Shown here in pieces: positions 33,352 to 42,692 of a stretch of 64,000 bases of DNA. The notes under the pieces were generated by a model. That model did not search any database, was not told the DNA's origin, and was given only the letters and a program-made list of their open reading frames with translations. Each line of letters begins with the position of its first letter. Positions within the stretch are counted from its first letter, which is position 1. The stretch is from Tridacna crocea (lineage: Eukaryota > Mollusca > Bivalvia > Cardiida > Cardiidae): contig OX031056.1 of NCBI GenBank assembly GCA_943736015.1, forward strand, positions 63,825,277-63,889,276, read 5' to 3'. Made by a program: the position numbers and the translations under genes.

Positions 33352-33489
33352 TTTTCCAACAGGGTCAAAAACAGTGTGTGAAAAGGATGAAATGCTGGTT
33401 ACCAGCATTTTCTCCTTTTCCCATAGGGTTTTCTAAAAGGTAACTTTCTCAGGGTCATTAAAAGTCGGGATTGTGTGATAAAGAGTTAA
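33352..33489. mobile_element. P1 MITE, left half lost
   Basis: Hairpin 33360-33434 and right end 'gtgataaagagttaa'. Confidence 0.75.
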
Positions 33490-34234
33490 CTTGAAAGCAG
33501 TTGATAAATGATAACAGCTAATTTATTGCCTTTATAGGTCACAGAGGCATGACAGAAAGAAATCGAAAAGCAAACTCGTGGACAAGTAAAAAACCCATTG
33601 TGGTTCAGGCACAAGAAAGGCAGGATTACAGCAAGTAAGGCCAAAAAGTTTGTCGGAAAGGGAGATATTGGAACCCTAGTTAAAGATATTATTCAGATAA
33701 GAAAACCAAAATTGACATCCATTCCAGCTGTCAAATATGGGATAGATAATGAAGTTGTTGTCCAGCACAAGGTGTAAATATAACAGTCTGTGGGTGTGGT
33801 TTGTTTGTTGATTTTGAATTTGGGCAGCTTGCTGCTAGTCCTGATGGCCTGATTACAGATCCTTCAGAGAAAGACCCACATGGATTGGTTGAAATTAAGT
33901 GTATTTATTCTTGTAGAGATATTTCTCCTAAAGAAGCCATTGAAAGAAAAAGGTTTCTAGCCAGTTTTCACTTAACGCAGTTGGAGAAACAATCATTATG
34001 AAAGAAAGCCATTATCATTACTATTAAATTCAAATGGGAGTGATGAAACGAAGATGGTGTGACTTTGTTCTTTTCACTAAAGAAGATGAGGAAGTTTTGA
34101 TACTTCGTGTGAACTTTGATCCAAGTTTTTTGGAAAAAGTGAAAGAAAAGTTGTTGGACTTCCACACAATGAACATTGTACCTACTTTGGTAGCTCAGGG
34201 GTTTTATAAAAAAAGGATAAAAATAGGTCTTGAG

Positions 34235-34358
34235 TGGTAGAAAACATTGTGGGAAAAGGAGAAAATGTTTCCATTACTTTTTCCTTTTCCTACAATTTTT
34301 TCGAAAAGCCTTTTTTCTAAGGAGTGTTAAAAGATGGGATTGTATGCTATGTGTTAGA
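34235..34358. mobile_element. P1 MITE fragment
   Basis: 'ggtagaaaacattgtgggaa' with an eroded hairpin centre. It directly follows the YqaJ coding remnant. Confidence 0.65.
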
Positions 34359-34373
34359 ACAAAGAATTTGCAT

Positions 34374-34597
34374 TTAACCCTCTACCAAACAATCCCTGGT
34401 TTTTACAACACAGAGGAAGCAGCCCATTGAAAACATCGCAGGAAAAGGAGAAAATGCTGGTAACCAGCATTTTCTCCTTTTCCCAAAATTTTTTCTACAC
34501 ATCTAAAGTCAAGTTTCAGTTTTTGAATCATGTTTATATTGTCGTCTGCCAATGCTTTGAATTTGGACAAATCTAAAAATTTGTCGTTTGGTAAAAC
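34374..34597. mobile_element. P1 MITE
   Basis: TTAACCCTCTACCAAACAAT to 'cgtttggtaaaa'. The right TTAA is lost and a further half-copy follows immediately. Confidence 0.8.
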
Positions 34598-34605
34598 CCA
34601 GAGCA

Positions 34606-34720
34606 CTTGTGAGAAAATAGAAACTACTGGTAACCAGCATTTCCTCCTTTTCTCACAAAGTTTTCAAGAGCTTTCTTTCTTATGATAATTAAAACTCAAG
34701 GTTGTTTGGTAATGTGTTAA
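34606..34720. mobile_element. P1 MITE, right half
   Basis: The hairpin 'gaaactactggtaaccagca' and end 'gtttggtaatgtgttaa' remain. It lacks its left half and adjoins the previous copy. Confidence 0.65.
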
Positions 34721-34839
34721 TTTAAGATGTCCACAATGTCTACAATTATGCATTTTTTCTTCCATTTAAGACTTTCACTGATAAACATAAAATACATGTA
34801 TTATGTAAAAAAGACTAAGGAAAGTTGACACATAATTTA

Positions 34840-35058
34840 TTTTACTAGATGACAGAATTGTAGACTTACTCACTTTGAAAGCATTAGCAGATCACAAATA
34901 AAATGTCAATGAAATATGAAATTTGTCTCTCATCTAAAGAAAGGAAACTTGGAAAGGGAGAAAATGCTGGTTACCAGCATTTTTTCTATCTTTCCACAAT
35001 GTTTTCAAAAGTTTCTTATAGTGGAATGCTTAATTCAGGACTGTGTGGTAATAGATTG
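34840..35058. mobile_element. P1 MITE, diverged
   Basis: The hairpin (34955-35000), 'gcagatcacaaataaaatgt' and right end 'gtgtggtaatagattgaa' are recognisable. Confidence 0.65.
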
Positions 35059-35327
35059 AAATTCACAACACTTACCATGTTTATAAAATGTGCCATTTTA
35101 ATAAAAAATTTTGAAATTTAGTAATTGTTACTTCTTCAAAACATTTGTCCTGATGAAAATGGAAATAAAATGTAAGTGAAAATTTAGACTCTGGTTAGCC
35201 TGCAGTCAGATTTATGAAGGTGGATGCTTTTCCCTTTTCCAGAGAAACCTTTAATAGCTAACATTTGTTTTACTGACAAGTAATAGGTGGGTAAAAGTGG
35301 AACACATTTGCACAGAAAGATTAATTA

Positions 35328-35495
35328 TTAACCCTGTCCCAAACGACAAATTTTAGACTCTTCTCAATTGAAAGGGCTTGCAGACGATAATTTTAAGTTT
35401 CACTCATTACAAGCAATTTCTCCTTCCCCACAGTATTTTCAAAAGATTTGTATGGCAGACAAGTAAAAACCAGAGCTTGTTTGGGAAAGGGTTAA
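35328..35495. mobile_element. P2 MITE, shortened
   Basis: TTAACCCTGTCCCAAACGAC to 'gtttgggaaagggttaa'. The left hairpin arm is deleted. Confidence 0.7.
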
Positions 35496-35715
35496 TTAAA
35501 ACTTTAAAGTTTTCAAATGCATTATTTTCAAGAGGAGTTGACAGTTGGCATTGCAGGATAAAGGTTCAAATCTTTACCAGACGACAAAATTTCAGACCTT
35601 TGTCAAAATTGTATCTGCAGATGACAAGTTCACTTTGTTAAATAATGACTGCTCTGCATTCATAATTCTGTTGAAAAGTACATGTATCATGACCATTTTG
35701 TTGGATGAGTTCAAT

Positions 35716-35764
35716 ACCATTCTAAGTGCCTATACAATGTACATGTATAGGCACTTAGAATGGT
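35716..35764. repeat. 49-bp inverted repeat between the two convergent transposon genes
   Basis: Perfect 21-nt arms (ACCATTCTAAGTGCCTATACA) flank the 7-nt loop ATGTACA. It lies 20 bp beyond the transposase stop (35784). Confidence 0.9.
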
Positions 35765-37016
35765 TCTGCACTCACTCATCAATTTACTCAGAGTCCTTAT
35801 CTACTAATGGGGGCCAAAATAAAACCAACATTACACACAACTGGAAGATGTGATTAATGTGCTTCCAAAAAGTGATAGGCACTTTAGAAGACAAAATGAC
35901 CCACTGCTTCAAGCGCCCCGTGAGCCTTTCAACATGAGTTCTGACACGAGCAATAGAAACAGATTCAACAAGATTCTGTATTTGCATTTGGTCTTTATCG
36001 CTCAAGAAATGTGGATTACAAGTCTAATTTTATGTTTTGCAAGAGACTCCCGTCCAGTAAATCCACGGTCTGCCATGATGGCATCTCCCTCCTGAAGTTT
36101 TTCAACCAATCCACTATCAAAAATTATCTGATTGTCAGAAATACTCCCTTCGAAAAGATCTGAAACGAATGTCGGAATTCCATTTGGACTTATACCAATG
36201 AGGCCTTTCAACGTGTTGCAACTCTTGTACGTGGAGTAAGTTGCTGCCTGTACCTCAAAGTCAGATGGTCTTTCCAGTGATATTTCTGTACAGTCAATTA
36301 TAATCCGTACATCCTGGTAAATTTCCTTGAATATATTTGGACTGTTACGCCTTATTTTTCCACTTCACATCCAAATGTCTAAACTGCACAAGACACTGTG
36401 CATAAAGTTCACCCATGTAATAAATATGCGTGACACATGGATTTCACTAATACCAAACCTCTCTGCCAGATCCAAGTTGGCAGAGCCTTGCCTTAGTTTC
36501 ACTAGGGTCATGAACATTTCATCCATTGGAATAAGTGTTCTCTTTCTGCCACATTTCAAACTGTCTCCATCTTTAGTGGTTGAGTTATTTGCGCCCCAGT
36601 ACTGTAAACACTTTGCCTCCTGCTCCAGCATATTATGATAGAATGTCATCAAAGCCTGGTAGGAGTAAAATCCTGTCCAAAAACCTAATGTCCAAATCAC
36701 TTCCCTCAAACCTTTTTAGGAAAAATCTGTCATAATGTCTCAACTCAACCACACAGTCCAATTGCTCTTTCACATTCATAAGCAATTTGGTCACAACAAT
36801 CAGCAGGGCTTGTAATTCCCTTATACTGTTTGGATCAGGGTCAGAATCTTGGGAGGATAATTTGTTTAGAATACTTTGGAGCAGCTGTTGAAGTTCGTCT
36901 TTTACTATTACCGTACTACCCTTTTGGTTTTTGCAGGCTTTTTCCTGAAATACAAAAATATGATTTGGAATATGATAGACATAAAGGCACAAGTCTTTTT
37001 GACTTGATTTTGTTCC

Positions 37017-37245
37017 TTAACCCTTTACTCCATAGATACTCATTTCTACTCATTGCTTGCAGGAGCCTATGGAAAACATTGTGGCAAAAGGTGAAATTGC
37101 TCCTGACAAGCAATTTCACCTTTTGTCACAATGTTTTCTATGCTGTCAAAAGGTAACATATACACATAAGAAACGGCTTCATCCTTGTTGTTATTTAGGG
37201 TCAATTAGAAATACCACAGAAATGCCTTATGGGGTAAAGGGTTAA
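37017..37245. mobile_element. P3 MITE in transposase intron 2
   Basis: TTAACCCTTTACTCCATAGA to 'tatggggtaaagggttaa'. The hairpin (37069-37143) is nearly perfect. Confidence 0.85.
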
Positions 37246-37747
37246 CCAGCTGTTTTTTGAGGTATTTGTTCATCTTGCCAAATCAAAGAATGCAGGTCTA
37301 TTATGAACCTATCAAAAACTGAGGAGTGAAAAAGGGAAAAAGGGAGAAAATGCTTGTGTTCTGTATTTCCTCCTTTTTCCATACTTCTTTCTCCAGTAGG
37401 AGAAACAAACTTCATACTTTTGATAACATTTGTAATCTGCAACCAAAACTAAAACTTTGTTCGATGCTAGGGCTCTGAAATGCTATGCTACAGTCTTGCC
37501 AGTTTTTCTCAACCACAATGCAAAATAACATCATGGGTTATAAATGTTACAAAATTTATTCTAAATCTTAAAACATTGACAATTTAAAGTTAACTTTGGG
37601 AAAAGACAAAAATACATGTACCAGTGACCACAAAGTTTTCAACCCTACAAGATGCATATTTTGTGTAACATTTTAACTGTTATCTACAGACTCTTTCATA
37701 AAAATTTCTTGCCTGGTAAAGAGTTAAGAAAAAGACAATATTATAAC
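37246..37747. other. Transposase intron 2, remainder
   Basis: A weak P-type remnant (37320-37395, 'gggaaaaagggagaaaatgc…tcctttttcc') is visible. Nothing else is supported. Confidence 0.4.
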
Positions 37748-37864
37748 CTGAGCATTTGGCTGTCCGACTGTCTCTAACAACAAATGATTTTCATCTGCGA
37801 TTGTAGATTCATCCAAGCTTACTGTATATGATGTTCTCTCCACATTTAAGGTACTGATATTTGC
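37748..37864 (-). CDS. Transposase exon 2, intact
   Basis: 117 bp between ctatttcag and CAG|GTTATA, 39 codons in phase 0 (ERTSYTVSLDESTIADENH). No domain recognised. Confidence 0.7.
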
Positions 37865-38171
37865 CTGAAATAGACAATACAGTATGGAAAGAAAAAATTA
37901 CACCTTCATGTGGACCAAAAGATAGTGGGGGCTCCGAGTTAAAGCGTCACTGGATACACTATGTTTTTTCTTGGAGTGTCCTGGGCAAGACACTTCAGGG
38001 CACCAGCCTTGTACTACAGAAACCCAGGAAACACATGAATATGTGATACCAGTTAAACAATCCTTCAATCAAGTAAACTACACCATCAAGATCAAGGGTA
38101 ATATGTTAGACCAAATATTGTGAAATAGCAAGAGACAGACTGAATCCTTTCAATGTTAGGCCAGTGGACTA

Positions 38172-38677
38172 CCCTCTTTAAACTAGTCCAAATTCAAAGC
38201 ACTTGCAGATGACAAATTAAAGGTGACTAAAAAATCAAAATTGTTTTGGGAAAGGTGGAAAACCTTTTGGGAAAAGGAGAATATGCCGGTAACCAGCATT
38301 CAAAACCTTTCGACAACACCCCTTCCAAGCACGGATCCAGATATCTTTCTCAGCGGGGGGTCCCACCAAAAACACACTCGTCTTATTATATGATACTTTG
38401 GTTTCCAGATTTCAGTGGATGCAAGCCGTTTACAAGAAAGGTCAACGTTTCCAGTTCTAACCATGAGGAAGTGTCCACATTTAGAACCTTTCTTTTTTAA
38501 AGTTATGGCTGTATTTTACATAAATGCTGTGCAATATTAAACCAGTTCCATTTCACGAATCCGGCAACCGCATTTTTGCCAAAATTCCAGGAGTGTCCGG
38601 ACCCCCAGTTCCCCCCTCTGGAGCCGCCCATGCCTTCGTTGGGTCGTTAAAAGGTAGGATTGTGTGGTAAAGAGTTA
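38172..38677. mobile_element. P1 MITE split by another insertion
   Basis: The left half 38172-38302 ends in the hairpin ('gccggtaaccagcattc'). The right half resumes at about 38638 ('ttgggtcgttaaaaggtagg') and ends at TTAA 38674. Confidence 0.75.
38303..38637. mobile_element. Small element with GGGGGG-rich imperfect TIRs
   Basis: It starts 'caagcacggatccagatatc' with GCGGGGGG and ends with CCCCCCTCTGGAGCCGCCCA; inverted, the two ends share a G-tract and TCCAG. It is inserted in the preceding MITE. No ORF. Confidence 0.55.
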
Positions 38678-38881
38678 AGCCAATACCAGCTTTTAACAAC
38701 CATATGGAAGAAGCATTTTGAAAACCAGATGGGAAAAGGAGAAATGCTGTTAAACAGCATTTTCTCCTTTTCTCACACTGTTTTCTATAGGCAACAGAAA
38801 TCATCATTTGGTATGATGTCTTGTCTGCAAATGCTTCGAATGTGGTCCATTTAAAAACTTTGTTGTTTGGTAAAGAACTAA
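38674..38881. mobile_element. P1 MITE sharing TTAA with its neighbour
   Basis: It begins at TTAA 38674-38677, which also ends the previous MITE. The hairpin 'gagaaatgctgttaaacagc' is shifted at the centre. Confidence 0.7.
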
Positions 38882-38942
38882 GCTGATTTGCTGTTAGTTT
38901 GTTTGATTGAACTTTAATCTTAGTAAGTTACGGGTTGTGATT

Positions 38943-39115
38943 TTAACCCTTGACCAAACAACAGACAATATCTGACACATCCAACTTTGCCGATGACATA
39001 TTTGTCACTGACAGGTATGAAAACATTGTGGGTTAAGGAAAAATTGTTGGTTACTATAATCTTTTCAAAATGTTTCTTTCACATGGTCGTTTTAAAGTCG
39101 GGCTCGTTTGGTAAA
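38943..39115. mobile_element. P1 MITE, degraded
   Basis: 'ttaacccttgaccaaacaac' at the left and 'gtcgggctcgtttggtaa' at the right. The centre is eroded. Confidence 0.6.
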
Positions 39116-39189
39116 AAAAAATGATTGGTTGGTTATTGTCCAAAATATGCATCCATTTGCATCTATTGATTTAAAAGAATATGGTATAC

Positions 39190-39591
39190 CTGTGTATCAA
39201 AAAGTCTTTTTCTCATCCTCTTTTCTCTTGCTGTACTTCCGTCTTCACCAGTTTTCTGTCTTTTCCTGTAAGACTGAGGCTGAACCATTTTGAGTGATCT
39301 GAATTTCGGTCTTGCAGTGTCAGATCTGTTGTTATACGTGTAAATTACTTTCTCCCAATCTTGCGACCATGGAAAGATTGTAGGACAAGAGTCATCATAT
39401 GTCTTGCGTCCATTAACAAAGTGGAGACTGCACACGCTGGTCCATTGAGACTCCATTCGCAAGTTTTCGTTCCGAATCAGCCTTATCCAAGTCTGTCTTT
39501 CACGCGTTCCTTTCTTGGGAAGCCGATAAAAAGGTAGGTTACCTTTAGATTCGGCAGTACACAAAGGAACACAATAAATTACTCGAGGCAT
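39190..39591 (-). CDS. Transposase exon 1: THAP domain, intact
   Basis: 134 codons ending CAG|GTATAC. The THAP C2CH ligands and the conserved Trp and Pro-Thr-Ile-Phe are all present. After the domain comes a Lys/Arg-rich stretch (SYRKRQKTGEDG, REKRMRKR), a likely nuclear localisation signal. It starts about 75 bp inside the right palindrome array. Confidence 0.88.
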
Positions 39592-39664
39592 TGTGAAAAT
39601 GCAGCGCGACTGATATTTGTTTACCAGAGTGACGTCATAGGGGTAGAGGTCTGATTGGTCGATT

Positions 39665-39814
39665 AATACGTGGGCACGTAATAGTTATTACGTGCGCACG
39701 TATTAGTTAATACGTGCGCACGTATTAGCTAATACGTGCGCACGCAATAGTATTACGTGCGCACGTATTAGTTATTACGTGGGCACGTATTAACTACTGC
39801 GTGCGCACGTAGTA
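39665..39814. repeat. Right array of 22-bp palindromes (7 copies)
   Basis: Seven units, inverted counterparts of the left array. Two units carry TGGGCACG in place of TGCGCACG, breaking their symmetry. One spacing is 20 bp. Confidence 0.93.
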
Positions 39815-39857
39815 TAAAATATATCTTCCATGTCACTTTTGTGCCACCGTAGTTAAG

Positions 39858-40231
39858 TTATCTAGAAAGCACTATAAACTGTAAAGCATTTAGGTACATA
39901 AACAATATAAGCACGTTTAAAGTTAAAAAAAATGCATGTTTCCCTTTTGACAGCGACAAAATGAATCGGCTAAAGCTTAATTGATAGTGTCCATGGTTGA
40001 GAGATAGAGCGTCTGCCACATAACCAAAGGAACTCGAGTTCAAGACACAGGAGCGGGGTTTTTTAAGTTTGGGATCTTTCATTGATCAACATATCCGGCT
40101 TAAGTACTGGTGTAGTTCCCAGGAAGCAGAATCAAGAGAGATTTGGATAATTTGTACAAACTTGTTTTTCAATCGCTGATAAATATATATGTTTAGTTGT
40201 TTTATGACCGAAATATGTTTAACATGCGCTT
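39858..40231. other. No gene seen
   Basis: Flanking DNA right of the ISL2EU-like element. No feature is supported. Confidence 0.4.
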
Positions 40232-40343
40232 TAACCCATTACCACATACTACCTACTTCTGACGACCCTGATAAAGAAGCCTTTAGAAAACATTGTGGGA
40301 AAAGGAGAAAATGCTGGTAACTAGCAATTTTTGTCGTTCCCAC
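40232..40343. mobile_element. P1 MITE, left half joined to the 39-bp satellite
   Basis: TTAACCCATTACCACATACT through the left hairpin arm and centre ('atgctggtaactagcaattt'). The satellite begins where the right arm should continue. Confidence 0.75.
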
Positions 40344-41592
40344 ATGAAGACTCTAAAGAGTTTAGGTACATACACAACAGAAATGGAGACTCTAAAGAGT
40401 TAAGGTACATACACAACAGATATGACGATCCTAAAGAGTAAAGGTACATACACAACAGAAATGAAGACTCTAAAGAGTTAAGGTACATACACAACAGATA
40501 TGACGATCCTAAAGAGTAAAGGTACATACACAACAGAAATGAAGACTCTACGGAGTTAAGGTACATACACAACAGCTGAGAGGACTCTAAAGAGTAAAGG
40601 TACATATGCAACGGATATGACGATCCTAAAGAGTAAAGGTACATACAGAACAGAAATGAAGACTCTAAAGAGTAAAGGTACATACGCAGCTGATATGACG
40701 ATCCTAAAGAGTAAAGATACATACAGAAAAGAAATGAAGACTCTAAAGAGTAAAGGTACATACGCAGCTGATACGACAATCCTAAAGAGTAAAGGTACAT
40801 ACAGAACAGAAATGAAGACTTTAAAGAGTTAAGGTACGAACGCAACGGATACGACGATCCTAAAGAGTAAAGGTACATACGCAACGGATATGAAGGCTCT
40901 AAAGAGTAAAGGTATATACAGAACAGAAATGAAGACTCTAAGGAGTAAAGGTACATACGCAGCGGATATGACGATCCTAAAGAGTAAAGGTACATACAGA
41001 ACAGAAATGGAGACTCCAAAGAGTAAAAGTACATACGCAGCGGATATGACGATCCTAAAGAGTAAAGGTACATACAGAACAGAAATGAAGACTCGAAAGA
41101 GTAAAGGTACATACGCAGCGGATATGACGATCCTAAAGAGTAAAGGTACATACAAAACAGAAATGAAGACTCTAAAGAGTAAAGGTACAAACACAACAGC
41201 TGAGAGGACTCTAAAGAGTAAAGGTACATACGCAACGGATATGACGATCCTAAAGAGTAAAGGTACATACAGAACAGAAATGAGGACTCTGAAGAGTTAA
41301 GGTACATACGCAGCGGATATGACGATCCTAAAGAGTAAAGGTACATACAGAACAGAAAAGAAGACTCTAAAGAGTAAAGGTACATACGCAACAGATATGA
41401 CGATTCAAACGAGTAAAGGTACATACAGATCAGAAATGAAGACTCTAAAGAGTTAAGGAACAAACACAACAGCTGTGAGGATTCTAAAGAGTTAAGGTAC
41501 ATACGCAACAGATATGACGATCCTAAAAAGTAAAGGTACATACAGAACAGAAATGAAGACTCTAAAGAGTAAAGGTACATACGCAGCGGATA
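40344..41592. repeat. 39-bp tandem satellite in 78-bp higher-order units (about 32 monomers)
   Basis: The monomer is (a/g)gactctaaagagtaaagg + tacatacgcaacggatatg-type, alternating with acgatcctaaagagtaaagg + tacatacagaacagaaatg. Because 39 is divisible by three, the minus strand stays open for 419 codons as 13-residue repeats (MYLYSLESSFLFC). The array is best read as noncoding. Confidence 0.92.
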
Positions 41593-41899
41593 TAGTTTAG
41601 TTTAGTTTAAACATATTTTATTTCATATACAATGAAATGGGGTTGGACCACAAGTTCTAACAACTTACAATCGGTCCTTCCCCTACAAGAATGTACAATA
41701 ATGATTTCTACAACAATGGCAAATACAGTAAATACCTTTCCAATAAATGAAAACAAAAATGAAAACGAAAGGAACGGAAAAAAGGGATATTTATAAGGGG
41801 AAAAAGATAAAAGGAAATATGATGGTGCTCTCTGTTAGATGTCTGGTAATATTATCACTGTTACAGTCGATGTAAATTACTTAAAACGTTTGGTATTTT

Positions 41900-42692
41900 T
41901 TATATATATGTCTGGACTTCTTCAAAAAGTAAACAGTTTTGATCAAAAATTAGGTCAGCACTGCCAAACAGTAGTTTATTAATATTTAAAGGATGGAATT
42001 CCCTTGTTGCTCGAAAAAGCGAGATCCTAAAATCTGAATAACGATGGCATTTAAAAAAATAATGCTCAGCATTTTCGACCCCAGTAAGACAATCACACAT
42101 TGGATCCAATCTTAGATGGTTTATATAAAGATCTTCGTTTAGATGGCTACAATTGTTTCTTAACCGTGCATGAAGCACTGAGATATATCTATTACCAATA
42201 CAATAAATATTTGAAATTTTGACTTGCTTATTCTTATCAGAGAATTTGGATTTAAACGAACTATAATATTATTATTATATTATGTTGAACTACTTCTTAT
42301 TTCTTGTTCTAAATTGTTCCAGAGTGAAATTGAAGATGGGATACATGACTTTTGTAAATACTTGTTCTAGTATGTATGTTTTCATAATTTTGGCTGTCTC
42401 TCAGCTGATATTGTGATCTGTTGCCAACTAATGGAGGAATTAATTCTGCAATATATTGTGGGACAAGATTATTAGAAACTTTGTACATAAAACACAACTT
42501 AGAATTTTTCCGTCTTGCCGATAATGTTTCCCAACCACATTCTCGATAAAGATTTTCAAGAGATACTGATCTTGTAAGGCCTGTTACGATTCTTGCAGCT
42601 TCATTTTGTAGTTTGTCAATAGAATCTGAACATGAAGCTGAGCATCCATCCCATACTATAGATGAGTATTCAAGGATAGGTCTTACATACAT
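41900..42692 (-). pseudogene. Retrotransposon C-terminal region, frameshifted
   Basis: 42309-42692 encodes the RT C-terminal helper region (RPILEYSSIVWDGC, LYRECGWETLSARR). 41900-42178 encodes a cysteine/histidine segment (CDCLTGVENAEHYFFKC), typical of CR1/Jockey-group C-termini. At least two indels between 42180 and 42330 separate them. Confidence 0.8.

Larger units (their letters stand above)
30788..34240 (+). pseudogene. SWIM zinc finger / YqaJ-type nuclease gene of the transposon (broken)
   Basis: Four plus-strand exons can be traced: 30788-31425, 32027-32190, 32629-32724 and 33538-about 34240. The first three splice in phase with AG/GT borders and an open frame. Exon 30788 carries a SWIM finger (C-x-C-x7-C-x-H, CKCAAGLGGKCNHIAIVLFG, about 31251). 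Exon 33538 carries a YqaJ/lambda-exonuclease-like domain: NPLWFRHKKGRITAS, then SPDGL (33838) and VEIKC (33889), with the Asp and Glu-x-Lys of the nuclease core. This last exon has a TGA at about 33550, a frameshift and probable short deletion near 33775, and further stops near 34000-34030. The known role is inference only: YqaJ proteins accompany ISL2EU transposases, with unknown function in transposition. Confidence 0.75.
35784..39591 (-). pseudogene. THAP / DDE transposase gene of the ISL2EU-like element (broken in exon 3)
   Basis: Three minus-strand exons join in phase 0. Exon 1 (39190-39591) starts at the ATG and encodes a THAP DNA-binding domain: C7, C11, W35, C54, H57 and CPTIFPW at 69-75. 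Exon 2 (37748-37864) has clean borders, and exon 3 begins at 36944. Exon 3 has a coiled-coil-like stretch, a helix-turn-helix-like segment (LAERFGISEIHVSRIF) and a DDE_4-type core with the acidic residues in RIIIDCTE, AIMADRGF and RTHVERL. The catalytic exon is disabled by a 1-bp insertion near 36687, a TGA at 36365-36367 and a 1-bp deletion near 36015. A P3 MITE and four P1 MITEs sit in the introns. Length without the lesions would be about 558 residues. Confidence 0.85.
28383..39851. mobile_element. ISL2EU-like DNA transposon, 11,469 bp
   Basis: The outer 58 bp at each end are perfect inverted repeats beginning TACGGTGGCACAAAAGTGAC. GTTAAG directly abuts both ends (28377-28382 and 39852-39857). 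Inside are two convergent genes: a THAP + DDE transposase on minus (35784-39591) and a SAP-like/SWIM/YqaJ nuclease on plus (about 28750-34240). That pairing is known for ISL2EU elements of the PIF/Harbinger-ISL2EU-Spy group. Both genes carry disabling changes, so this copy is probably not autonomous. At least ten MITE copies and a family B-like fragment have inserted into it since. Confidence 0.85.

Noticed and set aside
40321-41580. 419-codon minus-strand ORF of 13-residue repeats
   Set aside because: The frame stays open only because the satellite monomer is 39 bp. Array edges and the second array behave as noncoding satellite, and there is no unique N- or C-terminal domain.
40344-41592. 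CRISPR-like array
   Set aside because: Monomers are contiguous with no unique spacers, and the context is a eukaryotic genome.
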